From Lichenicola sp964236105 (GTDB taxonomy: Bacteria; Pseudomonadota; Alphaproteobacteria; Acetobacterales; Acetobacteraceae): 64,000 nt of DNA. Under the pieces are notes generated by a model. It had not been told where the DNA came from. It saw only the letters and a program-made list of their open reading frames with translations, and made no database searches. The position numbers were made by a program, and so were the translations under genes. Location: the NCBI GenBank assembly GCA_964236105.1, contig CAXSBC010000007.1, positions 1 through 64,000 on the forward strand, in the 5' to 3' direction. Below, one piece after another: positions 34,725-43,551 of this stretch; position 1 is the first letter of the stretch; every line of letters begins with the position of its first letter.

Positions 34725-35258
34725 TCAGCGCCCCTGCAACCTGCTGACCACGAACCCGATCGCCTGGGCCACGTCGGGCAGGATCGCCTCGACGCCTCGC
34801 GCCATCATGAGGTTGTCGACCAGCGACATGCCGAACTCCTCGACGGCCATGGCGTGCGCATCACGCAGGATGCCGTCCGCCGTCCGCTCGACCGGCATGG
34901 CTGCCGACACGCGCTCGACATAGGACCGTGCATCCAGGGTGTAGCCCACGACCAGCTTTCCCAGCGCGGCGGCGGCGCCCATCTCATAGGCCGTACCGGG
35001 GTCCATGGACGGTCCGCGGAAGGGCGTCATGTTCGCGACCAGGGCATCGCAGGACCTGATCATCGCCATGTTCGCCTCCCGGATCGCGCCGGGACGGTCG
35101 ACCGCCTCGGCGATCTCGCCATCGATGGGGAAGAGGCCGACGGCGCCGTATGCCGCGCAAAGGGCTTTCAGCGTGGTCCCTCGTGCGACAGGATCAGGCA
35201 CGAAGACATCAGGCCCTGCCAGATAGATGCGTGGGCCAGCACCGGGCAGTGGCGGCAC
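34725..35258 (-). CDS. Nucleoside 2-deoxyribosyltransferase
   Basis: 177 residues. The family opening PRIYLAGPDVFVPD, DALVANMTPFRGPSMDPGTAYEMGAAAALGKLVVGYT (nucleophile region) and the C-terminal VDNLMM segment are all present. The enzyme transfers a 2-deoxyribose between nucleobases, or hydrolyses deoxynucleotides in related subfamilies, in the cytoplasm. It lies 61 bases after the membrane-thioesterase fusion gene on the same strand. Deoxyribose chemistry recurs in the operon at 38-48 kb, but a functional link is only conjecture. Confidence 0.92.
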   Translation of the reverse strand: MPPLPGAGPRIYLAGPDVFVPDPVARGTTLKALCAAYGAVGLFPIDGEIAEAVDRPGAIREANMAMIRSCDALVANMTPFRGPSMDPGTAYEMGAAAALGKLVVGYTLDARSYVERVSAAMPVERTADGILRDAHAMAVEEFGMSLVDNLMMARGVEAILPDVAQAIGFVVSRLQGR

Positions 35259-35319
35259 GGATCACGTCACGCCGGGAGCAGCAGGCCAGCCCATCCCGCC
35301 AGCCCCCGCGTCCGCGTGC

Positions 35320-37125
35320 TCAGGCTCCGGCCGGCGCATTGGTCACGTAGGGCAGGAAGCCGCGCAGCATGTCCACCGGCACGTCGATGAGCTGGTAGCT
35401 CGCCACGTCGACGAACATGAGCTGCTGCGACCCCTTGCCGAGCAGGCCGCCATCGGCGCTCAGGATCTCGTGCTCGAGCGTGACGAACTTGCGGTTGTGC
35501 TTGCCGACGCGGATGCGCACCAGGATGGCCTCGAACTCGCGGGTCTCGCGCACGAACTTATGGTAGAAGTCGCGCGTCAGGATGAAGAAGCTGGTCGTCT
35601 TGAGATCGAAGTTCGGCACGCACCTGGCAAAGAACAGCTCGCGCGTCTTGCCGACCCAGCGCATGTAGTTCGCGAAGTAGACGTTCCCGACCGAGTTGGT
35701 GTCGTCGTAGGTCGGGATCACGTCGTACTGGAACCAGTTGCCGTCGAACCGTCCCATCAGCGGACCGTTCCCGCCCCATCCCTCGCCCGCGACGTCCGCT
35801 GTCTCCGGAACCGCGGGCCTCGAGCGCTTGGCCACGGTGGCCGTCGTCGCGGTGGCGACGGCGTCCGACGTCGCCTGGTCCGGGGTGGCTGCGGCAGGAC
35901 GCGTCAGCAGCGGGACGGCAGCCAGCAGCGGCAGCAGCGAGGAGATCGCCATCATCGGCACGAGCTGCGCGTAGTAGCCGATCGCGAAGCAGGCCGATGC
36001 CGCGATCCCGAGCAGGAAGCACAGCATCGGGTCATGCGTGCCCGCGCGGTGCGTGACCTGAAGCAGCAGGCAGGCGGCGTAGCCCACGAACAGCGTGGCA
36101 AAGGGCGCCATCAGCAGAAGCAGCGGCGCGTTGGCGGCATAGGCCGTGCCGGCGACAGCGACGGCTGCGAGCAGCATCCAGAGCGGGGTCTGTACCAGAG
36201 ACCTGGGCAGCAGCGCGAACACCGGATTGCTGCTGCGCGTCGTCACCGAGACCAGGAACCAGCGGGTCGCGGCATAGGCGCTGTCGATGGTGGAGACGAC
36301 GGCGATGCTCGCCCAGAGGCCGAACAGCCAGGCGGCCGGGGCTGCCGTCGGCCCGATGGCGGCGAAGCTGGCGGCCAGGATCGACGGGCCTTCGGCGATG
36401 CCGTCGAGGCCGCGATGCAGCTGCAGGACGGAGGTGGCTGGCAGGCTTGCCGCAAAGACGGCGTTGATCGCGATCAGGCAGAAGAACAGCAGGCCACCGG
36501 CCGCATAGGCCCGCGCGATCGAGGCGCCCTCCTGGCGGATGCGCAGCGCGCGCTGCCAGTGCTGCACGTCCAGCCAGGGGCCGAGCAGGAAGCCGACCAG
36601 GGAGGGCACGATCAGGCCGTAGAAGCGCGGACCGGGTGCAGGTGCCACGTGCAGCGGGCCGGAGACGGGAAGCAGGTGCAGGGCTGCGAACGCCAGCGTC
36701 ACGCCGACCGCCAGCATGACGCCGTGCAGGATCTTGAAGTCCTGGATCCGCACGACGTGTCCGACCGCCGACGCGAGCAGGGCCAGCAGCAGCGTCACCG
36801 GGATCGCCAGGCTGCCGATCAGGGGGTGCAGGTAGTCGGCCGCGAAGGCGAACAGGGTGATCGCCGTCGCCATCACCTGGAAGACGAGCAGGATGCCGCC
36901 ATACCGGGCCGAAAGGCGTCCGAAGCTGCCCTCAAGGTCGGTGCGCGGCCCGAACCACTCGATCAGGCAGCCGAACAGCCCGAGCCCGACGGCGTTCGGC
37001 AGGGCGAAGGCGAGGAAGCCCGGCCAGCCATAGAGGAAGGTGACGTGGATGGCATAGAAGAAGCCCAGCCCCCACAACCAGGTCAGGGCGATGGTCGGGG
37101 ACCATGCCAGGGATCGAGGCCACAT
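35320..37125 (-). CDS. Polytopic membrane protein fused to a DynE7/CalE7-like hotdog thioesterase
   Basis: 601 residues. Residues 1 to about 425 form some 11-12 membrane helices, with a distant resemblance to sodium/solute symporters. A Thr/Ala-rich hydrophilic linker (about 428-455) leads to a C-terminal hotdog domain of about 145 residues: FQYDVIPTYDDTNSVGNVYFANYMRWVGKTRELFF, then TSFFILTRDFYHKFVRETREFEAILVRIRVG. The DTNxVGNVYFxNYxRWxG segment is the hallmark of enediyne-type acyl thioesterases. The fusion places a thioesterase at the inner membrane, possibly releasing an acyl chain handled by the transporter-like part. No polyketide synthase is nearby. Starts at ATG 37125. Confidence 0.85.
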   Translation of the reverse strand: MWPRSLAWSPTIALTWLWGLGFFYAIHVTFLYGWPGFLAFALPNAVGLGLFGCLIEWFGPRTDLEGSFGRLSARYGGILLVFQVMATAITLFAFAADYLHPLIGSLAIPVTLLLALLASAVGHVVRIQDFKILHGVMLAVGVTLAFAALHLLPVSGPLHVAPAPGPRFYGLIVPSLVGFLLGPWLDVQHWQRALRIRQEGASIARAYAAGGLLFFCLIAINAVFAASLPATSVLQLHRGLDGIAEGPSILAASFAAIGPTAAPAAWLFGLWASIAVVSTIDSAYAATRWFLVSVTTRSSNPVFALLPRSLVQTPLWMLLAAVAVAGTAYAANAPLLLLMAPFATLFVGYAACLLLQVTHRAGTHDPMLCFLLGIAASACFAIGYYAQLVPMMAISSLLPLLAAVPLLTRPAAATPDQATSDAVATATTATVAKRSRPAVPETADVAGEGWGGNGPLMGRFDGNWFQYDVIPTYDDTNSVGNVYFANYMRWVGKTRELFFARCVPNFDLKTTSFFILTRDFYHKFVRETREFEAILVRIRVGKHNRKFVTLEHEILSADGGLLGKGSQQLMFVDVASYQLIDVPVDMLRGFLPYVTNAPAGA

Positions 37126-37222
37126 CTGTGCCGATACGCTCCGAAGAAGGAGAAAATCCCGGGTGGGCGCGTTCAGCGACCGCCCGGGAGGTCCACTCTA
37201 CGCCTAAACCTCGCAGCCGGCA

Positions 37223-38281
37223 TCAGTCCTGCTTGAGGTGCGGCCGGAGCAGGGCCAGGTCCTCCTCGGACAGACGATCGGACGCGGTCGCGGCCTGATG
37301 CCAGTACGGGTAGAGCAGCGGCGGCCGGCTGACGGCCTCCAGCGAGGCGATCTGCTCGGCGGTCAAGGTGAGATCCACCGACTTGAGGTTGTCGACAAGC
37401 TGGGCGTCGGTGCGGGCGCCGATGACCACGGTGCTCACCGCCGGCCGCGTCAGCAGCCAGGCCAGGGCCACCTGGGCCGCCGACACGCCATGCGCCTCGG
37501 CGACCGAGACCAGCGCCTCGACGATGTCGTAGAGGGCGTCGGTGTCGCGAACCGGCGGCTCCGTCCACTGTGCGAGCTGCCGCGTGCCCTCCGGGGTCGC
37601 CTGGTTGCGGCGATGCTTGCCCGAGAGCAGCCCGCCGGCGAGCGGGCTCCACACCATGATCCCCAGGCCCTGGTCGAGCGAGGCCGGCACCAGCTCGTAT
37701 TCGACCTCGCGCGCCTGCAGCGTGTAGTGGATCTGCTGGCTGATCGGCCGCGCCAGGTGGTGGCGCTCGGTGATCCCCATCGCCTTCATCAGGTGCCACG
37801 CCGAGAAGTTCGACACGCCGACATACCGCACCTTGCCGGAGCGGACGAGGTGGTCGAGCGCCTCCATGGTCTCCTCGAGCGGCGTGATGCCGTCGCGCTC
37901 GTGCAGCTGGTAGAGGTCGATGTAATCGGTGCGCAGCCGCTTCAGGCTCGCCTCGCAGGCCCGGATCAGGTGGTGGCGCGAGGAGCCCGCGTCGTTCTGG
38001 CCCTGCGCCATCGGGAAGCGGGCCTTGGTCGCCACCAGCACCTCGTCGCGCTTGCCCTGCAGCGCCTCGCCGACGATCTCCTCCGACAGGCCGGTGGAGT
38101 AGATGTCGGCGGTGTCGATCAGGTTCACGCCGGCATCGAGGCACAGGTCGATCTGCCGTGTGGCGCCGGCGAGATCGGTGCTGCCGACCTTGGCGAACGG
38201 CCCGGTGCCGCCGAAGGTCATGGTGCCAAGGGTGAGCACCGAGACCTTCAGCCCGGATCGCCCCAGAGTGCGGTATTGCAT
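37223..38281 (-). CDS. Aldo/keto reductase
   Basis: 352 residues with the (beta/alpha)8 AKR fold. The catalytic tetrad is visible: Asp in IDTADIYSTG, Tyr in the same segment, Lys in VLVATKARF and His in LYQLHERDG. The NADPH-binding SPLAGGLLSGKH and VIGARTDAQLVDNLKSVD segments are typical. GGAAA precedes ATG 38281. About 200 bases separate it from DUF779, so it may be a separate unit, though it shares the strand and theme (carbonyl metabolism) of the preceding sugar operon. Confidence 0.93.
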   Translation of the reverse strand: MQYRTLGRSGLKVSVLTLGTMTFGGTGPFAKVGSTDLAGATRQIDLCLDAGVNLIDTADIYSTGLSEEIVGEALQGKRDEVLVATKARFPMAQGQNDAGSSRHHLIRACEASLKRLRTDYIDLYQLHERDGITPLEETMEALDHLVRSGKVRYVGVSNFSAWHLMKAMGITERHHLARPISQQIHYTLQAREVEYELVPASLDQGLGIMVWSPLAGGLLSGKHRRNQATPEGTRQLAQWTEPPVRDTDALYDIVEALVSVAEAHGVSAAQVALAWLLTRPAVSTVVIGARTDAQLVDNLKSVDLTLTAEQIASLEAVSRPPLLYPYWHQAATASDRLSEEDLALLRPHLKQD

Positions 38282-38483
38282 GGCTCGTTTCCTTGCTCTT
38301 GCTGCCGTCGCGATCCTGACGCGTCGGCCTGTGGTGGGCGATCTGGACGTATCAGGACCGCTCCGGCTTCCTTAGGCGCAAGCCGGCGCAGCTCCAAATG
38401 CTGTGGAGGCCCGAGCCCCGAGGCCGTCCCGGGCGGATGACGGCGCAGGATGACGCCGGCGCCGGAAGCCGATACGGGTGGGC

Positions 38484-38870
38484 TCAGGCACCGGCACGCA
38501 GGTCCTGGCTCAGCCGTGCCGCCTCGGCATCGCTGAAGACGCGGCTCCGGGTGAGGAAGCGCACGCCCTCGGGCGCCTCCAGGGAGAAGCCCGAGCCGCG
38601 ACCCGGCACCAGGTCGATGATCAGCTGGGTGTGCGACCAGAGCGCGTGCTGGGCGGCGCCGATATAGACCTCGGCCTGCTCGATCGTGCCGAGATGGACG
38701 TCCTGGGCGCCGGTGCGGAACTCGCCCGCCGGATAGCACATCGGCGACGAGCCGTCGCAGCAGCCGCCCGACTGGTGGAACATCAGCGGTCCATGACGAT
38801 CCTGCAGCTGCCGGATCATCAGGCGTGCCGCCTCGGTGACGGCGACGCGCGGGACCGGCTGCTCCACCAT
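38484..38870 (-). CDS. DUF779 domain protein
   Basis: 128 residues. A Cys-rich centre FHQSGGCCDGSSPMCYP (about 31-47) is the family signature. DUF779 genes very often sit next to aldehyde or alcohol dehydrogenase genes, as here, where it begins 10 bases after the aldehyde dehydrogenase. The role is unknown; the cysteines suggest metal or redox function. AGGAGG lies before ATG 38870. Confidence 0.92.
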   Translation of the reverse strand: MVEQPVPRVAVTEAARLMIRQLQDRHGPLMFHQSGGCCDGSSPMCYPAGEFRTGAQDVHLGTIEQAEVYIGAAQHALWSHTQLIIDLVPGRGSGFSLEAPEGVRFLTRSRVFSDAEAARLSQDLRAGA

Positions 38871-38880
38871 GGCGACCTCC

Positions 38881-40401
38881 TCAGAAGAAGCCCAGCGCCT
38901 TGGGGCTGTAGCTGACCAGCATGTTCTTGGTCTGCTGGTAGTGGTCGAGCATGACCTTGTGGTTCTCGCGGCCGATGCCGGACTGTTTGTAGCCGCCGAA
39001 TGCCGCATGGGCGGGGTAGAGATGGTAGCAGTTGGTCCAGACCCGGCCGGCCTTGATCGCCCGGCCGAAGCGGTAGGCGCGGGTGCCGTCGCGGGTCCAG
39101 ACCCCGGCGCCCAGGCCGTACAGCGTGTCGTTGGCCAGCGCCAGCGCGTCGGCGTCGTCCTTGAACCGCGTGACCGACAGCACCGGCCCGAAGATCTCCT
39201 CCTGGAAGATGCGCATGCGGTTATGGCCTTCGAGCACCGTCGGCTGCATGTAGAAGCCGTCCTTGAGCTCGGGCCCGACATCGGCGCGCTCGCCGCCGAT
39301 CAGCGTCTTCGCACCCTCCTGGCGGCCGATATCCATGTAGGACAGGATCTTCTGCAGCTGGTCGTTGGAGGCCTGCGCGCCGATCATGGTGCCGGCGTCG
39401 AGCGGGTTGCCCATCTTGATCCGGCCGACGCGGGCGATCGCCCGCTCCATGAAGCGGTCGTAGATGCTCTCATGCACCAGCGCGCGCGACGGGCAGGTGC
39501 AGACCTCGCCCTGGTTGAGCGCGAACATCGAGAAGCCCTCGAGCGCCTTGTCCAGGAAGTCGTCCTCCTCGGCCATCACGTCGGCAAAGAAGATGTTGGG
39601 CGACTTGCCGCCGAGCTCCAGCGTGACGGGGATGATGTTCTCCGACGCGTACTGCATGATCAGCCTGCCGGTGGTGGTCTCGCCGGTGAAGGCGACCTTG
39701 GCGATGCGCGGGCTCTGCGCCAGCGGCTTGCCGACCTCGACGCCGAAGCCGTTGACGATGTTGAGCACGCCCGGCGGCAGCAGGTCGGCGACGATGTCGG
39801 CCCAGACCATGATCGACATCGGCGTCTGCTCGGCCGGTTTCAGCACGATGCAGTTGCCGGCGGCAAGTGCTGGGGCAAGCTTCCAGACCGCCATCAGCAG
39901 CGGGAAGTTCCACGGGATGATCTGCGCCACCACGCCGAGCGGCTCGTGGAAGTGGTAGGCGACCGTGTCGTGGTCGATCTCCGAAAGCGCGCCTTCCTGG
40001 GCGCGCAGGCAGCCGGCGAAATAGCGGAAATGGTCGACCGCCAGCGGCAGGTCGGCAGCGGTGGTCTCGCGGATCGGCTTGCCGTTGTCGATGGTCTCGA
40101 CCAGCGCCAGCAGGTCGAGCCGCTCCTCCATCCGGTCGGCGATGCGCAGCAGCACGCGCGCGCGCTCGGCGGGCGAGGTGGCGCCCCAGGCCTGGCTGGC
40201 GGCGTGCGCCGCATCGAGGGCCAGCTCGACATCCTCGGCGGTCGAGCGGGCGACGGTGCAGATCACCTGGCCGTCGATCGGCGAGATGTTGTCGAAGGTC
40301 TGGCCGCGGGTCGCCGCCACCCAGCGGCCACCGATGAAGTTGTCGTAGTGCGGACGGATCGCGATCGACTTGGCGACCTCGGCCAGGGTTTTCTCGACCA
40401 T
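38881..40401 (-). CDS. NAD(P)-dependent aldehyde dehydrogenase (AldB/ExaC-like)
   Basis: 506 residues. It shows PWNFPLLMAVWKLAPALAAGNCIVLKPAEQTP (cofactor binding), VTLELGGKSPNIFF (catalytic Glu), NQGEVCTCPSRALVH (catalytic Cys) and EEIFGPVLSVTRF. It oxidises short aldehydes such as acetaldehyde to the acid. GGGAGAG precedes the ATG. It starts 57 bases after the ribokinase-family gene on the same strand. In an operon with deoC it would remove the acetaldehyde that deoxyribose-phosphate aldolase releases (inference). Confidence 0.95.
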   Translation of the reverse strand: MVEKTLAEVAKSIAIRPHYDNFIGGRWVAATRGQTFDNISPIDGQVICTVARSTAEDVELALDAAHAASQAWGATSPAERARVLLRIADRMEERLDLLALVETIDNGKPIRETTAADLPLAVDHFRYFAGCLRAQEGALSEIDHDTVAYHFHEPLGVVAQIIPWNFPLLMAVWKLAPALAAGNCIVLKPAEQTPMSIMVWADIVADLLPPGVLNIVNGFGVEVGKPLAQSPRIAKVAFTGETTTGRLIMQYASENIIPVTLELGGKSPNIFFADVMAEEDDFLDKALEGFSMFALNQGEVCTCPSRALVHESIYDRFMERAIARVGRIKMGNPLDAGTMIGAQASNDQLQKILSYMDIGRQEGAKTLIGGERADVGPELKDGFYMQPTVLEGHNRMRIFQEEIFGPVLSVTRFKDDADALALANDTLYGLGAGVWTRDGTRAYRFGRAIKAGRVWTNCYHLYPAHAAFGGYKQSGIGRENHKVMLDHYQQTKNMLVSYSPKALGFF

Positions 40402-40458
40402 GACGTTCTCTCCCTGCGCGGGTCTCGACCGGTGCGCGGCGGCCCGCTTGATGTGAGC

Positions 40459-41403
40459 CTAGTCTGCGCCGGCTGCCGGCACATGTTCCAGACAGAACTC
40501 GGTGAACTCCTCGCGGCTGGCGAACGCCTTCTGCGTGCCGCTCCGGGTCACCGAATGGGCGGCGTAGCGGGTCGCCTGCCGCAGTGCCGCGCGCAGGTCG
40601 CCCTGCGCCACGTAGTGCGCCGCGAACGCGCCGATGAAGGCATCGCCCGCGCCGGTGGTGTCGCGCGGCTGCACCCGGACCGGCGGCACGTGCAGCGTCT
40701 CGTCGCGGGTGACCAGCAGCGCGCCGTCCGCGCCGAGCGTCACCACGATCGTCCCCATGCCGCGCTCCAGCAGATGCCGCGCCGCCCGCTCCGCCTGCGG
40801 GCGATCCTCCGTCGGCAGCCCGGTCAGGATCGCGAGCTCGCTCTGGTTGGGCATGAAGAAGTCGACGCCGGCGATCCGCTCGAGCGACAGCGTGGCGGTG
40901 GCCGGCGCCGGGTTGAGCAGCACCCGCTTGTTGTTCGCCCGCGCCCAGTCGATGGCGTGATAGACGCTGTCCAGCGGGATCTCGAGCTGCAGCAGGATCA
41001 GGTCGCAGCCGAGCAGGTCGTCCGCCGCCTCGTCGATGTCGGCCGGCAGCAGGTGATCGTTGGCGCCCTTGACGATCAGGATGCTGTTGTTGCCCTGCGC
41101 GTCGACGAAGATCGGCGCCACCCCGCTGGAGCTGCCGGGCACGACGCGCACGTGGCGGCTGTCGATGCCCAGCCGCTCCAGGTTGCGCCGCGTGTCGGCC
41201 CCGAACAGGTCGTCGCCGACCCGGCTGACCATCAGCACGTCGGCGCCGAGCTTGGCCGCCGCAGCCGCCTGGTTGGCGCCCTTGCCCCCTGCGCCCATCT
41301 CGAAGCGGGGCGCCTCCAGCGTCTCGCCGAGATGGGGCATGCGCACCACCGTGGTGACCAGGTCGACCATGTTGCTGCCGATCACGCCGATGCGTGCGCT
41401 CAT
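40459..41403 (-). CDS. rbsK: Ribokinase-family (PfkB) sugar kinase, possible deoxyribokinase
   Basis: 314 residues. IGVIGSNMVDLV start, the GAGGKGANQAAAAAKLGADV PfkB signature 1, LLNPAPAT, and PRDTTGAGDAFIGAFAAHY with the catalytic Asp (signature 2). It phosphorylates the 5-hydroxyl of a pentose. The operon's deoC and aldehyde dehydrogenase make 2-deoxyribose a better candidate than ribose. The ATG overlaps the DUF4432 stop as ATGA. Confidence 0.92.
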   Translation of the reverse strand: MSARIGVIGSNMVDLVTTVVRMPHLGETLEAPRFEMGAGGKGANQAAAAAKLGADVLMVSRVGDDLFGADTRRNLERLGIDSRHVRVVPGSSSGVAPIFVDAQGNNSILIVKGANDHLLPADIDEAADDLLGCDLILLQLEIPLDSVYHAIDWARANNKRVLLNPAPATATLSLERIAGVDFFMPNQSELAILTGLPTEDRPQAERAARHLLERGMGTIVVTLGADGALLVTRDETLHVPPVRVQPRDTTGAGDAFIGAFAAHYVAQGDLRAALRQATRYAAHSVTRSGTQKAFASREEFTEFCLEHVPAAGAD

Positions 41404-42539
41404 GGCGCGTCTCCTTGGCCAGGTTGCAGGGGGCCAGGTTGCAGGGGGCCGGGTTGCAGGGACGCGATGCGCTGCGCCATCAGTGCGGCCTGCGCTGCAT
41501 CGAGATAGCCGAGCGTCAGCGCGAACCGCGCCTCGCCGCCCGGCGGCAGGCTCCGCACGTGCCCCTTGCGCAGCTCGGCCGCGTAGCCTTCCGGCTCGCA
41601 GGTCGAGGGCAGCGCGAAGGCGGCGACGCCCTGGTCGGGATCGTCGAGGATCCAGCGCACGCAGTGCGGCAGCTGGGCCGGCGCATAGCCGATAGCGAAG
41701 GCGTCGCCCACCGGACGCCGGAGCATCAGCGCGGTCTGCCCGGCCGCGTCGGTGCCGAGCCCGCTCACATAGAACACCTGCTCGGGATCGTAGCGCTCCG
41801 GCTCATCAAGGCTCGCCATGCGCGCGGGCGTCTCGGCCAGCGCGTCGATCAAGGCGAGATAGGCCGCGTCCGGCCGCACATGGGCCGGCACCGCGCGACG
41901 CACCCTGACGGTGCCGGGTGCGAACGGCGCCGGCTGCACGATCTGCCCGCCCGCCACGAAGGCGAAGTTCACGTGCGCCATGTACATCAGCTCCATCGGC
42001 CGGCCGGAGCGGTTCTCGACCGAAAGCGCCATGTCGAACAGCGTGGCGTCCCGCGCCAGCGTGACGGAGGGCCAGGCCCGGTAGTGCGGCCCGAAGCCGA
42101 CCACGTGATCGCGCTCGCTGACCACGCGCAGCGACCGCACGCCATCCTCGTCGTGCAGCTCGAGCCAGGCCCGGCGCATCGACGCGCACGGGAACTCGCC
42201 GTGGGCCGCGTGATCGTCGGCAGGCCCCGGCACGCCGTTGCGCAGCAGGCCGCTATGGAACGCAAAGCAGCCATAGGTGCCGGCGATGCTGTCCGACGGC
42301 AGCGGCATCTCGAAGCCGCTGCGCATGGTCAGGCCCACGCCGTCAAATTGCGCGTCCCAGATCATCTGGCCGAACCAGGGCAGGATCACCAGCTCGCCGC
42401 GACCGTTGCGCAGGCGCAGCGCCTCGATGCCGCTGTCGTAGCGGAACAGGGACGCCGACAGCCCGTCCAGCTCGACCACCGTCCGGTCGGCCCGGGTCAG
42501 CCCGTCGCGGTGCAGCGGAATGGCGGCGAGACGCGGCAT
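41400..42539 (-). CDS. DUF4432 (aldose-1-epimerase-like) protein
   Basis: 379 residues of the galactose-mutarotase-like superfamily: LRYD-type strands, ELVILPWFGQMIWDAQFDG, GCFAFHSGLLRNG with a conserved His, and HGEFP. It probably interconverts anomers or otherwise acts on the imported sugar. The C-terminus ends in a repeated LQPGP motif encoded by 15-bp repeats, which looks like a recent expansion. It begins four bases after the second permease gene. Confidence 0.85.
   Translation of the reverse strand: MPRLAAIPLHRDGLTRADRTVVELDGLSASLFRYDSGIEALRLRNGRGELVILPWFGQMIWDAQFDGVGLTMRSGFEMPLPSDSIAGTYGCFAFHSGLLRNGVPGPADDHAAHGEFPCASMRRAWLELHDEDGVRSLRVVSERDHVVGFGPHYRAWPSVTLARDATLFDMALSVENRSGRPMELMYMAHVNFAFVAGGQIVQPAPFAPGTVRVRRAVPAHVRPDAAYLALIDALAETPARMASLDEPERYDPEQVFYVSGLGTDAAGQTALMLRRPVGDAFAIGYAPAQLPHCVRWILDDPDQGVAAFALPSTCEPEGYAAELRKGHVRSLPPGGEARFALTLGYLDAAQAALMAQRIASLQPGPLQPGPLQPGQGDAP
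41417..41461. repeat. 15-bp tandem repeat at the 3' end of the DUF4432 gene
   Basis: Three consecutive units of GGCCAGGTTGCAGGG (plus strand; the third has A to G at one site). They encode LQPGP repeated in the last residues of the epimerase-like protein, just before the ribokinase start. Each unit is five codons, so copy changes stay in frame. Confidence 0.9.
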
Positions 42540-42543
42540 CGGC

Positions 42544-43551
42544 TCAGCGCCTCCGGCTGCGCAGCGCGTTGAGTGCGATCGACAGCAGCAGGAACGCGCC
42601 CCAGATGAAGTCGACCAGGAAGTTGCTGAACCGCATCAGCTGCAGCCCCGACGACAGCAGCATCAGCGCCAGCAGCGCCAGCACGATGCCCGGCACCGAG
42701 CCGCGCCCGCCGGCAGGATTGGTGCCGCCGAGCACCGCGATCAGCACCGCCTCCAGCAGATAGGACACGCCGTAGTCGGACTTGGCGGCATTGACCCGGC
42801 CGGACAGGATGATGCCGGCGATGCTGGCGAGCGCGCCGCTCAGCACATAGGACAGGAACACCGTGCGGCCGGTGCGCAGGCCGGCGAAGCGGGCGGCACG
42901 CGGGTTGGTGCCGATCAGCTTCAGCGCGATCCCGAACGGCGAGCGGGCCAGCATCGCGGCCACCAGCACGGCGACCACCAGGAACACCAGCAGCGGCACC
43001 GCGATGCCGAACAGCTGGCCGTTGCCGATGGCGCTCCAGAGTGCCGGAAAGCCCACCACCGCCGGGCCGCCGGTCAGCACCAGGGCGATGCCGGTGAAGA
43101 TCTGGCCGGAGCCGATGGTCGCCAGGATCGGGGTGATCCGGGCGCGCGCGATCAGCAGCCCGTTGACCGCCCCGCCGGCCAGCCCGACGCCGAGCGCGAG
43201 GGCGATGCCGAGCAGCACCGGCCCGGCGCCCAGCTGCATCAGTTCCGGTCCATGCGCGCCGCCGCGCGCATGGAAGAACAGGCCCGCCAGGATGCCGGAC
43301 AGGTTGGCGATGCCGATCACCGACAGGTCGATGCCGCCGGTCAGCATCGCCAGCATCATCGCGATCGACAGCAGCCCGAGCTCGGGCGCCACGTAGGTGA
43401 TCGATTCGAACACGTAGGGCCGCAGGAACTTCTGCGGATCGAGCAGCGACATCGCGACGAAGATCAGCGCGGTCAGCCCCACCAGCTGCAGCAGCGCCGG
43501 ATCGAGGCTGCGCAGGCGGTGCAGGCGCCGGCGCCCGGCGGCAGCGCTCAT
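42544..43551 (-). CDS. Sugar ABC transporter permease (RbsC/LsrD family)
   Basis: 335 residues with about 8-10 membrane segments. Motifs include MLAMLTGGIDLSVIGIANLSGI, GGAVNGLLIARARITPILATIGSGQIFTGIALVLTGG and EAVLIAVLGGTNPAGGRGSVPG, all typical of pentose and LsrC/D permeases. ATG 43551 overlaps the preceding permease stop (ATGA). It pairs with that permease as a heterodimeric channel. Confidence 0.93.
   Translation of the reverse strand: MSAAAGRRRLHRLRSLDPALLQLVGLTALIFVAMSLLDPQKFLRPYVFESITYVAPELGLLSIAMMLAMLTGGIDLSVIGIANLSGILAGLFFHARGGAHGPELMQLGAGPVLLGIALALGVGLAGGAVNGLLIARARITPILATIGSGQIFTGIALVLTGGPAVVGFPALWSAIGNGQLFGIAVPLLVFLVVAVLVAAMLARSPFGIALKLIGTNPRAARFAGLRTGRTVFLSYVLSGALASIAGIILSGRVNAAKSDYGVSYLLEAVLIAVLGGTNPAGGRGSVPGIVLALLALMLLSSGLQLMRFSNFLVDFIWGAFLLLSIALNALRSRRR

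Noticed and set aside
35227..37236. 669-codon plus-strand open frame
   Set aside because: Antisense to the membrane-thioesterase gene; Gln/Arg/Asp-rich translation with no domain.
38836..41508. 890-codon plus-strand open frame
   Set aside because: Antisense to the aldehyde dehydrogenase and kinase genes; low-complexity Val/Arg/Asp/Gln composition.
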